Notes under the pieces: model-generated
What the model was told of the DNA's origin: nothing
Databases searched by the model: none
Seen by the model: only the letters and a program-made list of their open reading frames with translations
Shown here: positions 8,480 through 16,052 of the stretch, piece by piece
Numbering within the stretch: the stretch's first letter is position 1
How the letters are laid out: each line of letters starts with the position of its first letter
From: Cerasibacillus quisquiliarum
Lineage (GTDB): Bacteria; Bacillota; Bacilli; Bacillales; Amphibacillaceae
DNA length: 64,000 nt
Direction of reading: 5' to 3'
NCBI RefSeq assembly: GCF_014202495.1
Contig: NZ_JACHHA010000001.1
Span: forward strand, 356,005-420,004
Program-made: the position numbers and the translations under genes

Positions 8480-10126
8480 TTAATTAAATGTTTCTGGAAT
8501 ACTAGTTAAATCAATTCCCCAAACAATTGGCAATAGAACATAAACAGCAATTGTGACAAGGAAGATACCGATAATATTTAATACAAACCCTGCTTTTGCC
8601 ATATCAGGAATACGTAAGTAACCAGAACCGAAAACAACTGCGTTTGGCGGTGTTGCTACTGGTAACATAAAGGCGCATGATGCAGCTACCGCAGCGGCAA
8701 CCATGAAAGCAAATGGATGAACACCGAGTGCTATTCCTAAGGCAGCCATGATTGGAAACATCATATTTGCTGTTGCTGTATTTGATGTCACCTCTGTTAA
8801 GAAAATAACAAGACCAGTAACGATTAAGATAACGATAAGTGTATTCACACCTTCAAGTGCTTGTAGTTGGCTTCCAATCCATTCAGACAATCCTGAGTCA
8901 GAAAAGCCCGCGGCAATGGCTAACCCACCACCGAACAATAAGAGAATTCCCCACGGTAATTTAACTGCCGTATCCCAATCGAGTAGAAAATCCCCTTTCT
9001 TATTTTTTGATGGAATAATGAATAAGACAATAGCAGCCATCATAGCAATCATAGCATCACTTATATTTGGAGAAATTTTTACTAAAAGGAATGAGCGTGT
9101 AATCCAAGCTAAGGCCGTTAATAAGAAAACGATAAAGACGGCCTTTTCTTCATAAGATGGTTTACCTAGTTTCTTCATTTCTTTGGCAATGATTTTACGT
9201 CCACCTGGCATTTCTTTCACTTTAAGTGGATAGGCTATTTTCACAAGATAAATCCATGTAATAAAGATGAAAATAGCAGAAATCGGTACCCCAAATAACA
9301 TCCATGTTGCAAAAGATAGCTCAAAATTGTATAACTCCTTAACAACACCTGCTAGAGCAGCATTGGGTGGCGTTCCTATTAAAGTAGCAATTCCGCCAAT
9401 CGATGCGGAATAAGCAATCGCTAACATTAAAGCTTTTCCAAATCCAAAATTTTCTTTAGATGTATCTATAGATGGATCGTGTTTTAAGGATTCGGAAATT
9501 TGGTAAATGATAGCAAGACCTATCGGAACCATCATCATAGCGGTAGCCGTGTTAGAAATCCACATCGATAGAAACCCTGTTGCGACCATAAATCCGAGCA
9601 CAATTCGATCAGTGTTTGTACCTATAACAGAAATAATACTTAAAGCGATTCGACGATGCAAATCCCATTTTTCCATTGCTAAAGCAACCATAAAACCACC
9701 CATAAAAAGAAAAATTGTTCCACTACCGTATGATGAAGTCGTTGCTTCCATATCAAGTCCACCTGTAAGCGGAAACAAAATTATTGGGAGTAATGATGTA
9801 GCTGGAATAGGAATTGCTTCAGTCATCCACCAAATCGCAATCCAAATTGTACTAGCTAATACGGCAATTCCTTCTTGAGAAAGGTCATCTGGTGAAAAAA
9901 ATAGTAATGTTAAAGCAAAAAAAAGTGGGCCTGTCATTAATCCAATAAATTGAATCGGTTTATATTTTCGATTGTTATTCCCATTATTAGATTTGCGAAT
10001 CGGATCAATCGATTTTCCAGTTGCCATTTGTGTCGCTGATGTCGGGTCTCCTTTTGTAAAAAAACGAACTGTGTCTTTTACTTGATCATGTTTATCCCAT
10101 AACCAGTTCCATGTTGCTGAAAGCAT
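8480..10126 (-). CDS. SLC13-family sodium/anion (dicarboxylate) symporter
   Basis: 548-residue DASS/SLC13 membrane protein, like Staphylococcus aureus SdcS and Vibrio cholerae VcINDY, expected to import C4-dicarboxylates with sodium. The two SNT signatures that bind sodium and carboxylate are present: SNTATAMMMVPIG and TSNTATANMMFPI. The N-terminal 50 residues (TWNWLWDKHDQVKDTVRFFT) are a hydrophilic cytoplasmic extension. The start at 10126 has GGAGGGG upstream. It is monocistronic and points away from the next MFS gene. Sulfate or another anion cannot be excluded as substrate. Confidence 0.92.
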   Translation of the reverse strand: MLSATWNWLWDKHDQVKDTVRFFTKGDPTSATQMATGKSIDPIRKSNNGNNNRKYKPIQFIGLMTGPLFFALTLLFFSPDDLSQEGIAVLASTIWIAIWWMTEAIPIPATSLLPIILFPLTGGLDMEATTSSYGSGTIFLFMGGFMVALAMEKWDLHRRIALSIISVIGTNTDRIVLGFMVATGFLSMWISNTATAMMMVPIGLAIIYQISESLKHDPSIDTSKENFGFGKALMLAIAYSASIGGIATLIGTPPNAALAGVVKELYNFELSFATWMLFGVPISAIFIFITWIYLVKIAYPLKVKEMPGGRKIIAKEMKKLGKPSYEEKAVFIVFLLTALAWITRSFLLVKISPNISDAMIAMMAAIVLFIIPSKNKKGDFLLDWDTAVKLPWGILLLFGGGLAIAAGFSDSGLSEWIGSQLQALEGVNTLIVILIVTGLVIFLTEVTSNTATANMMFPIMAALGIALGVHPFAFMVAAAVAASCAFMLPVATPPNAVVFGSGYLRIPDMAKAGFVLNIIGIFLVTIAVYVLLPIVWGIDLTSIPETFN

Positions 10127-10339
10127 AATAAAATTCCCCTCCGTAAATTAAAGTGTATAAGTTCTGTGATATAACAGTTTATTATGTAAATAGTATATCA
10201 CAAAAATAAAAAGTATGACATATATAAAAATATAACAAATATCCTTAATCTATTATTTTAAATGTAATGATTGATATGGTTTAGAAAATATATTACAATT
10301 GATAAACTAACGATAGAAGTGCAGAAAAGAGATGATAGA

Positions 10340-11509
10340 ATGCCTAAATATATATGGTTATTAGCTGTATCGATTACAATTAATGTTATCGGTGCTTCTT
10401 TTTTATGGCCATTAAATACGATCTATATGCATAATGAACTAGGAAAAAGCCTGGCATTTGCTGGCTTTATTTTAATGTTAAATCAAGGTGCGACGATAAT
10501 CGGTAACTTAATTGGTGGTATGTTGTTCGATCGTTTTAGCGCTTATAAAACATTAATATATTCAACCGGATTATCGCTTTTCGCTGCGATTTTTCTATCA
10601 TTTAATCATAGCATTGTACCGTATTCCATGATGTTAATATTAATCGGTTTGGGAAGTGGTGCGACATGGCCTGTCATGTTTGCATTAGCAGGTTCTGTTT
10701 GGCCAGAAGGTGGAAGACGAGCCTTTAATGCGATGTATGTTGCTCAAAATCTAGGCGTTGCGCTCGGTGCAACATTTGGTGGTTACGTAGCAAGTATTTC
10801 ATTTAACTATATATTTATTGCGAATGCAATCTTCTTCTTTTTATTTTTCTTAATTGTTTTATTGACGTTTAAAGGGATGGAGCAAATTAAAGATCGTCAT
10901 ATGCATACAACTGTTATTGAACAGAAAGGTAAAATTGCGGATAAATCTCGCTTTACAGCATTGATTATTTTATCCGTTGGTTTTTTTGTCATTTGGTTTG
11001 CATATAGCCAATGGCAGTCGACGATTGCGTCACATACTCAAGATATTGGTATTCCACTAGAGCAATATAGCATGCTCTGGGCAATCAATGGCTTTTTGAT
11101 AGTCGCTGGACAACCGCTTATGAAACTATTTAAATGGCAGTCACAAAAAACATATATTTATGTAGGGAACGCTATTTTCTTACTGTCTTTTATGTTAACC
11201 ATGGCTTCTGAAAAATTTATTATGTTTGCTGTTGCTATGGCGATATTAACTTTTGGGGAAATGCTCGTATGGCCCGCTATACCGACTATTGCGAATGATT
11301 TGGCGCCGCCAGGGCGTTCTGGCTTTTATCAAGGTTTTATTAATAGTGTAGCCGCAGCAGGTCGAATGACTGGACCGATTCTTGGTGGTTTTATCGTTGA
11401 CTACTTTAATATTCACTTATTATTTTTTGTTTTATTATTTATTTTATTCATACCATTTATAACAACTGCGCTTTTTGATCGAAATGTAAAAAATAGTCCT
11501 AAAGAATAG
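10340..11509 (+). CDS. MFS multidrug-type transporter
   Basis: Twelve-helix major facilitator of about 389 residues. The in-frame ATG 10340 gives MPKYIWLLAVSITINVIG, a normal start of helix 1. The upstream in-frame extension from 10271 is charged, lacks a ribosome binding site and is probably not translated. The family motif GGMLFDRFSAYKT is in the helix 2-3 loop, and APPGRSGFYQGF and GPILGGFIVDYF mark helices 10-11. The substrate is unknown; drug or metabolite efflux is the family norm. Confidence 0.85.
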   Translation: MPKYIWLLAVSITINVIGASFLWPLNTIYMHNELGKSLAFAGFILMLNQGATIIGNLIGGMLFDRFSAYKTLIYSTGLSLFAAIFLSFNHSIVPYSMMLILIGLGSGATWPVMFALAGSVWPEGGRRAFNAMYVAQNLGVALGATFGGYVASISFNYIFIANAIFFFLFFLIVLLTFKGMEQIKDRHMHTTVIEQKGKIADKSRFTALIILSVGFFVIWFAYSQWQSTIASHTQDIGIPLEQYSMLWAINGFLIVAGQPLMKLFKWQSQKTYIYVGNAIFLLSFMLTMASEKFIMFAVAMAILTFGEMLVWPAIPTIANDLAPPGRSGFYQGFINSVAAAGRMTGPILGGFIVDYFNIHLLFFVLLFILFIPFITTALFDRNVKNSPKE

Positions 11510-11588
11510 CTGAATTAGAGCGTCTCTTTTAAAGTTCTGCTTAAAAGCGTATAATAGATATAGAACCTTGAAAGGGGATATGTTAATT

Positions 11589-11771
11589 ATGGCTTTCTCT
11601 CGTGGACGAAAAGAACCATTGCGAAAAGTAGATACAAAAGTGTGGGTATGTACAAACGATGAGTGCAATGGCTGGATGCGTGACTCTTTAAGCTTTGCGG
11701 ATAAACCGAAATGTCCACTTTGTCACTCATCCATGGAACAAGAGATTCGAAAAGTTACTGAACTTGAATAA
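11589..11771 (+). CDS. ydjO: YdjO-like small zinc-finger protein
   Basis: Sixty-residue cytoplasmic protein with two cysteine pairs in the pattern CTNDEC then CPLC, joined by GWMRDSLSFADKPK. This is the layout of B. subtilis YdjO, annotated as cold-inducible. A single zinc ribbon is expected. ATG 11589 is preferred, with AAAGGGG 11 bases upstream; ATG 11580 would be only 2 bases from it. A TATAAT at 11550-11555 is a plausible -10 box. Function is unknown, and a strong terminator follows. Confidence 0.85.
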   Translation: MAFSRGRKEPLRKVDTKVWVCTNDECNGWMRDSLSFADKPKCPLCHSSMEQEIRKVTELE

Positions 11772-11856
11772 TGATTCTTATTATAAAAATATGTGTTTAT
11801 TATATTTAGAAGGCTTGCACATCATTAGCCGCAAAAGCTGCAAATTATGAACAAAG

Positions 11857-11896
11857 AGGATTGGGGTAACAAAATTTGTTATCCTAATCCTTTTTT
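11857..11896 (+). terminator. Rho-independent terminator
   Basis: AGGATTGGGGTAACAAA pairs with TTTGTTATCCTAATCCT, almost perfectly, followed by six T. It ends the ydjO transcript about 85 bases after its stop. Confidence 0.9.
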
Positions 11897-12273
11897 ATTT
11901 TGTATTTATCATGATGAAAATGTCAAAAAACGTAACAGTTTAACCCTCTTGAATATAGAGTCTATGCTTCTACTTTTCATAGCTTAGTGACATGCAGCAA
12001 TTTAATTTATCCAAAGTCATATGTACAAGGGTCTAAAGAACTACAAGTAAAATGGTAAAAAAAAACCAGTTTTATGTTTTAAAAGTAATAAATGTTACTT
12101 AAGAATTATTTACAAAATTAAATAGATTCAATATAATTTAAACGATGATATTGAAATTGGATTTTTCTGACATCATGATTTGTTATACGGTCTACGTCTT
12201 TTGAAATGACATCAAGCGTGTATTACAGAATATAAGTGAATCTGAATCGTCAATTTTAAGAAAGGAAGGTAAG
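11897..12273. other. Intergenic stretch with no recognised gene
   Basis: About 380 AT-rich bases between the ydjO terminator and the three-gene coiled-coil operon. I find no convincing ORF or RNA. TTGAAA at about 12150 with CATGAT 17 bases later is the best promoter-like pair for the following operon, but it is weak. Confidence 0.5.
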
Positions 12274-12276
12274 GTG

Positions 12277-12687
12277 ATGTTGAAACGAGGGGGCATAATT
12301 GGCTTCATCATCATAATAGTTATTTTAGGTGGAACGACCGTTTATGGAATTTCAAACACAACGAAAAGTCTAAGTAAGCCGCAAACAAATGAGTTTTCAA
12401 AAGATGTTGTCAATGAGTATTGGACAAGCCGTATGATTGATTTACAAAAAGAGTATGAAAAGGCGTTACGAAATCAAGACATATTTGCGATAGAATCTGT
12501 CCTAGAAAAGGTAAAGCAAAAGCTCTTATACAATAAGGACTCTTATATCGAACAGCTAAATAATGATAAGAAAAAGTTATTTGAATATACTCGATTCGAA
12601 GCATTTGAGAAAAAGAAAGAAATTGAGATTGAGCGTAACATCAATGAGGGAGTGACTGATTTTTTACGTGAGTTATTAAACGATTAA
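12277..12687 (+). CDS. Small membrane-anchored helical protein, unknown function
   Basis: About 136 residues. One N-terminal membrane segment (GGIIGFIIIIVILGGTTVYG, residues 5-25) is followed by about 110 charged, mostly helical residues rich in Lys and Glu (YTRFEAFEKKKEIEIERNIN). No cleavage site is obvious, so it is probably anchored with an extracytoplasmic tail. I recognise no domain. ATG 12277 is preferred, with GTG 12274 adjacent, behind AAGGAAGG. It is the first of three closely spaced genes for exported coiled-coil proteins and probably shares their task. Confidence 0.7.
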   Translation: MLKRGGIIGFIIIIVILGGTTVYGISNTTKSLSKPQTNEFSKDVVNEYWTSRMIDLQKEYEKALRNQDIFAIESVLEKVKQKLLYNKDSYIEQLNNDKKKLFEYTRFEAFEKKKEIEIERNINEGVTDFLRELLND

Positions 12688-12703
12688 GGAAGAGGGATGA
12701 TGA

Positions 12704-13483
12704 ATGAAATTATTTAAATTAACAAGGAAGAAAGTTATCGCTGGTGTATTAGCTTTTTCAATTATTTCAGGTTTAACGTTCGTTTTAGCAAATACTGATG
12801 CAGGAGAAGCGTTAAGAGATTGGTATAATCGTTTATTTAATCAGAAAGTCGATTCTGCAATGGATGAAGCGAATCAATATGGCGAAAGTCTAATGCCTGG
12901 TTTACTAGATGAATACGCTGATGAAAAATCTCATGCTGAAGGTATGATTGATCGAAAAAAAGCATATGAAATAGGAAGAAGTACGAAAGCAATTCGTGCG
13001 GCTAAAGATGCTCACTTAGATTCATTAGATGACGCAAGAGTGGAAATTTTAGATGGGATGGATTTACAATTCTTTCAAGTATTTGTAGAAGGTGTTCAAG
13101 AAATTGAACGCTTAGGTTCTGAAGCGTCACAATATGTGCAATCCGATCTTCGTGATCATTTTGGAAGTAAACGTGAATCAACGTTGACTGATATCGAAGT
13201 AGAGTTAACCGCTATTAAAAATGAAGCACTTTCTGATTTAGAAACAGCTATTGAAGAGGCGAAATCTGAGATTGAATCTGAAGTAAATACGCGTTCAGAT
13301 GTATTGGTGTCAAATTTAAAAACGCGTATCAATCATAAGGTTGATGAGCTACGTCGTGAAGTTCGCTCAATCATTAATGGTTACACTGCTGAAATTGAGC
13401 ATGCAATCGTAGAGAAAGCGGCTGAGATGGAAAATGAAGCAAAGCAAGCGATGGATCAGCTCGTTTCTGACTTGACTAACTAA
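12704..13483 (+). CDS. Secreted or anchored coiled-coil protein, unknown function
   Basis: 259 residues. The N-terminus has a basic start and hydrophobic core (KKVIAGVLAFSIISGLTFVLA) with possible signal-peptidase cleavage after VLA. The predicted mature N-terminus, NTDAGEALRDWYNRLF, resembles the start of the third protein of this operon (DEEIRSLLFDWFER). The rest is almost entirely helix with long acidic-basic heptad stretches (ESEVNTRSDVLVSNLKTRIN). No catalytic motif or known domain is recognised. It lies 16 bases after the first gene and is followed by a hairpin. Confidence 0.75.
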   Translation: MKLFKLTRKKVIAGVLAFSIISGLTFVLANTDAGEALRDWYNRLFNQKVDSAMDEANQYGESLMPGLLDEYADEKSHAEGMIDRKKAYEIGRSTKAIRAAKDAHLDSLDDARVEILDGMDLQFFQVFVEGVQEIERLGSEASQYVQSDLRDHFGSKRESTLTDIEVELTAIKNEALSDLETAIEEAKSEIESEVNTRSDVLVSNLKTRINHKVDELRREVRSIINGYTAEIEHAIVEKAAEMENEAKQAMDQLVSDLTN

Positions 13484-13489
13484 AATGAT

Positions 13490-13513
13490 AGGGGCACTTA
13501 GTTGCCCCTTTAT
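13490..13513 (+). terminator. Intra-operon hairpin, possible attenuator
   Basis: AGGGGCA and TGCCCCT form a 7-base stem around a 6-base loop, followed by TTATTT. It starts 6 bases after the second coiled-coil gene and just before the ribosome binding site of the third, so it may reduce expression of the third gene. Confidence 0.7.
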
Positions 13514-13533
13514 TTCTAAGGAGGGAGGATCTG

Positions 13534-13989
13534 ATGTGGCCACAAAAATTAAAAAAGCAAATCCAATTATTCGTTATGACCGTTTTCATGTTGTTATTAA
13601 TAGGTGGCGGCATTCATGTCGTTTTTGCTGATGAAGAGATTCGTTCATTATTATTTGACTGGTTTGAGCGAAAGGAAGACGAGTCTATTGAAGCGATTGA
13701 AACGACCATTTTAAAAGAGCAAGAAAAGCAAATGAACCGAATAAAAAATGAGTTACAAAAGACGATTGCTGAAGCGGAAGAACGGATCGATATATTTACT
13801 GAAAATGAAAAAAAACGACGCATTATACAGTTGGAGCAACATGCTAATGATATATTAAAGACAATAAAGATTGAAGATGCAGCGATCGAAGCAGAAGTGA
13901 ATGAGCAATTAATGGAAATTATTGAACGAGCTATTTCAGAAATGGATGCCATATCGAATGATTTACAGCCATTTATACAAGAAGATTAA
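13534..13989 (+). CDS. Secreted or anchored coiled-coil protein, unknown function
   Basis: 151 residues. A signal-like segment (FVMTVFMLLLIGGGIHVVFA) has possible cleavage after VFA. The mature start, DEEIRSLLFDWFERKED, shares the acidic-LR-x-x-DW pattern with the second protein of the operon, which suggests they are related. The remainder is helical and highly charged, including EKQMNRIKNELQKTIAEAEE. Strong ribosome binding site AAGGAGGGAGG before ATG 13534. No known domain is recognised. Heteromeric coiled-coil assembly with the other two products outside the membrane is inference. Confidence 0.75.
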   Translation: MWPQKLKKQIQLFVMTVFMLLLIGGGIHVVFADEEIRSLLFDWFERKEDESIEAIETTILKEQEKQMNRIKNELQKTIAEAEERIDIFTENEKKRRIIQLEQHANDILKTIKIEDAAIEAEVNEQLMEIIERAISEMDAISNDLQPFIQED

Positions 13990-14240
13990 AATATTTAAGA
14001 AACCGATTTGAAATTGACTATATATCATTCTTATGTTTCTCTACTTTTTCATTTTAATGTGGTTTCCACGTACATATTGAACTTATACTTCTCCCTTTTG
14101 AATGTTTTGTATTGAGCGACGAAAGGGAAATATGTTACTTTATAACAAAACGGATTTATAAGCATACGATTTCCAGTCACATGCTTTCTTTGTGTAACAT
14201 AGAATATGATAAGGATAATGTAGAAAAAGGATGTGTTATA

Positions 14241-15299
14241 TTGAAGAAACATTTATACTATGTCACAGGTCATACTGGAAAAGGTTTTATTAATCTATTA
14301 CCGTCTAATGTAACTGAATTAGAACATATCATTGTCTTAAAGCATCCTTCACTTCGTTTAAAAACCGCTGTGTTAAATCAAATGAGTAAAAAATTAAACA
14401 TGAAATCTCCACTTGAAATCATATGTAGTTCTTCAGGCACTGACTATGAAGATGGGCTTATTATTCGTGAAAAGTCTATTGCGATATTGACAGAAGATGT
14501 GTCAGTCCCGCTTAAGCGTGAATATACGGAGTACGATTTATCGCAATATGGCATGTTTTCATACTTAAGTGAAGAAGAGGGTGTGCGTTTTTGCAAAAAC
14601 TATGATAAGAAAATGGAAGAAGCATATGAACAATTTAGAATAGGATTATCTGTCCATGATCAATTGGAAGAAATTTTTATTAGACAGATGGACTTTACAA
14701 AGGCAGATCAAGTCGCTACCCAACTTATAGAAAAAATTTTACATGATGTTCCTAAATTGGAAAGAAAAGCACATGTTTATCACCGACTGTTTGGAACAAA
14801 TACACAAAATGGTGTTGTTAATGTCGTACCAGAATTATTAAATCGAGTGGGTCATAGTTATTTTATTAAGGGAAGAGCAGGAACAGGAAAGTCAACATTG
14901 ATGAAAAAAGTTTTAGCGGCGTGTGAAGCGCATGGGTATGACGTTGAATTATATCATTGTAGTTTTGATCCAGATAGCATTGATATGGTACTCGTACCAG
15001 AACTTGATTTCTGTATTTTTGATAGCACAGACCCCCATGAATATTTTCCAAGACGAGAAGGCCAAGAAATGATCGACATGTACGAAGAGACAGTAAAGAA
15101 GGGCACTGATGAACAATATGTGATGCAGATAAAAGAAGTAACTGAAATTTATCAAGCACATATGAAACGTGGTATGCAGTTCATCAAAGATGCAGGAGAA
15201 ATGCTGGAAAATCGGGAAGAACGTTTTAAGTTTAATAAAACAGATGTGATAAGAATAGCGGATGATTTACTACGTGAAATAGAGAAATTATCTACGTAA
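14241..15299 (+). CDS. Duplicated P-loop ATPase-like protein (PRK06851 family)
   Basis: About 352 residues with two related halves. The N-terminal half has a degenerate nucleotide loop (YYVTGHTGKGF, lacking the usual Lys-Ser/Thr) and the second half a complete Walker A (GRAGTGKSTLMKKV, near residue 215). The segment FCIFDSTDPHEYFPRREGQE is typical of the PRK06851 family, found in spore-forming Firmicutes and of unknown function. TTG 14241 behind AAAAAGGATG is chosen. An in-frame extension upstream to 14112 is not needed and lacks the family pattern. It is monocistronic with its own terminator. Confidence 0.82.
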   Translation: MKKHLYYVTGHTGKGFINLLPSNVTELEHIIVLKHPSLRLKTAVLNQMSKKLNMKSPLEIICSSSGTDYEDGLIIREKSIAILTEDVSVPLKREYTEYDLSQYGMFSYLSEEEGVRFCKNYDKKMEEAYEQFRIGLSVHDQLEEIFIRQMDFTKADQVATQLIEKILHDVPKLERKAHVYHRLFGTNTQNGVVNVVPELLNRVGHSYFIKGRAGTGKSTLMKKVLAACEAHGYDVELYHCSFDPDSIDMVLVPELDFCIFDSTDPHEYFPRREGQEMIDMYEETVKKGTDEQYVMQIKEVTEIYQAHMKRGMQFIKDAGEMLENREERFKFNKTDVIRIADDLLREIEKLST

Positions 15300-15340
15300 T
15301 GTTTAATAAAAGAGATGTCATCTCATTCAAATTATTTAAA

Positions 15341-15368
15341 GAAGCCACGCTATGTCAGTGGCTTTATT
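15341..15368 (+). terminator. Rho-independent terminator
   Basis: AAGCCAC and GTGGCTT pair around a 9-base loop, with TTTATT downstream, about 40 bases after the PRK06851-type gene. Confidence 0.75.
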
Positions 15369-15448
15369 GCAACTTGGAATGACATGTAGTTGATTAAAAT
15401 ACGATTAAAACGTGGCACCCTAAAAATTGATAGGGGAGGAAATGAAAG

Positions 15449-15886
15449 ATGATTACCGTTAAAATGCTTAGGCCTTATTATTTAAAGGTAGATAAGAAAA
15501 TGGTCCACGTTGTATTAGCATATCAATATTTTTCACTTTTAATTGATAACCAGGTCTATCAATTTGTACCATTGGAAGCAAATGAAATATTAGTCAATCG
15601 TCATACGAAAGCGATTGAAAATATACGAGCTAAATTTGCTTTCCAAAATGGTGAGGATGTTATTTATAAAACGATGTATGAATTAATCACCTATCCAGAT
15701 TTTATCTTCCATTTACACCTCATTGTAAAACCTTATTTTAATTTATCTAAAGTTGGTCTTGAACAGAACGATGAAATTGACCAAATGATTTATGAATTAG
15801 AACGTATGAATCTAAAGCGTCGAATTGATCAAGCATTAGATGAGAGAGATAAAGCCTTATTTTTAGAATTGGTAAAACATCTTTAA
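15449..15886 (+). CDS. IDEAL-domain protein
   Basis: 145 residues. The C-terminal 25 residues, KRRIDQALDERDKALFLELV, match the IDEAL domain, a short helical motif named for its conserved residues and found in Bacillales proteins such as ComK regulators and UPF0302 members. The N-terminal part is a mixed alpha/beta region without a recognised domain (KMLRPYYLKVDKKMVHV, then VYQFVPLEANEILVN). It starts at ATG 15449 behind GGGGAGG. Function is unknown. The protein is probably cytoplasmic, since no membrane segment is seen. Confidence 0.8.
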   Translation: MITVKMLRPYYLKVDKKMVHVVLAYQYFSLLIDNQVYQFVPLEANEILVNRHTKAIENIRAKFAFQNGEDVIYKTMYELITYPDFIFHLHLIVKPYFNLSKVGLEQNDEIDQMIYELERMNLKRRIDQALDERDKALFLELVKHL

Positions 15887-15928
15887 ATCATTAAAGGGAC
15901 TGGACAAATCACCAATGATTGTAAAAAA

Positions 15929-15975
15929 AGAAGTTAAGTAGCCCATTTTAAAATCGACTACTTAACTTCTAAATA
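15929..15975. terminator. Bidirectional terminator between convergent genes
   Basis: AGAAGTTAAGTAG and CTACTTAACTTCT pair perfectly over 13 bases. A-rich sequence precedes and T-rich sequence follows, so it can serve both the IDEAL-domain gene and the PBP gene on the other strand. Confidence 0.88.
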
Positions 15976-16052
15976 TTTTTTTAAACGCTATTACAATATT
16001 CTTATTTCCGATACACTTATATTTTTGTTGTTTGAGCTGTTATCAATCATTT

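Noticed and set aside
8748..9155. Plus-strand frame opposite the SLC13 gene
   Set aside because: The antisense frame has no ribosome binding site, and the minus-strand frame is a clear conserved transporter.
10271..10339. Longer N-terminus of the second MFS protein
   Set aside because: The extra 23 residues are charged and lack a ribosome binding site; ATG 10340 begins exactly at the first helix.
12277..13989. Toxin-antitoxin or defence system
   Set aside because: All three products carry export or anchor segments and coiled coils, with no nuclease, toxin or DNA-binding motif.
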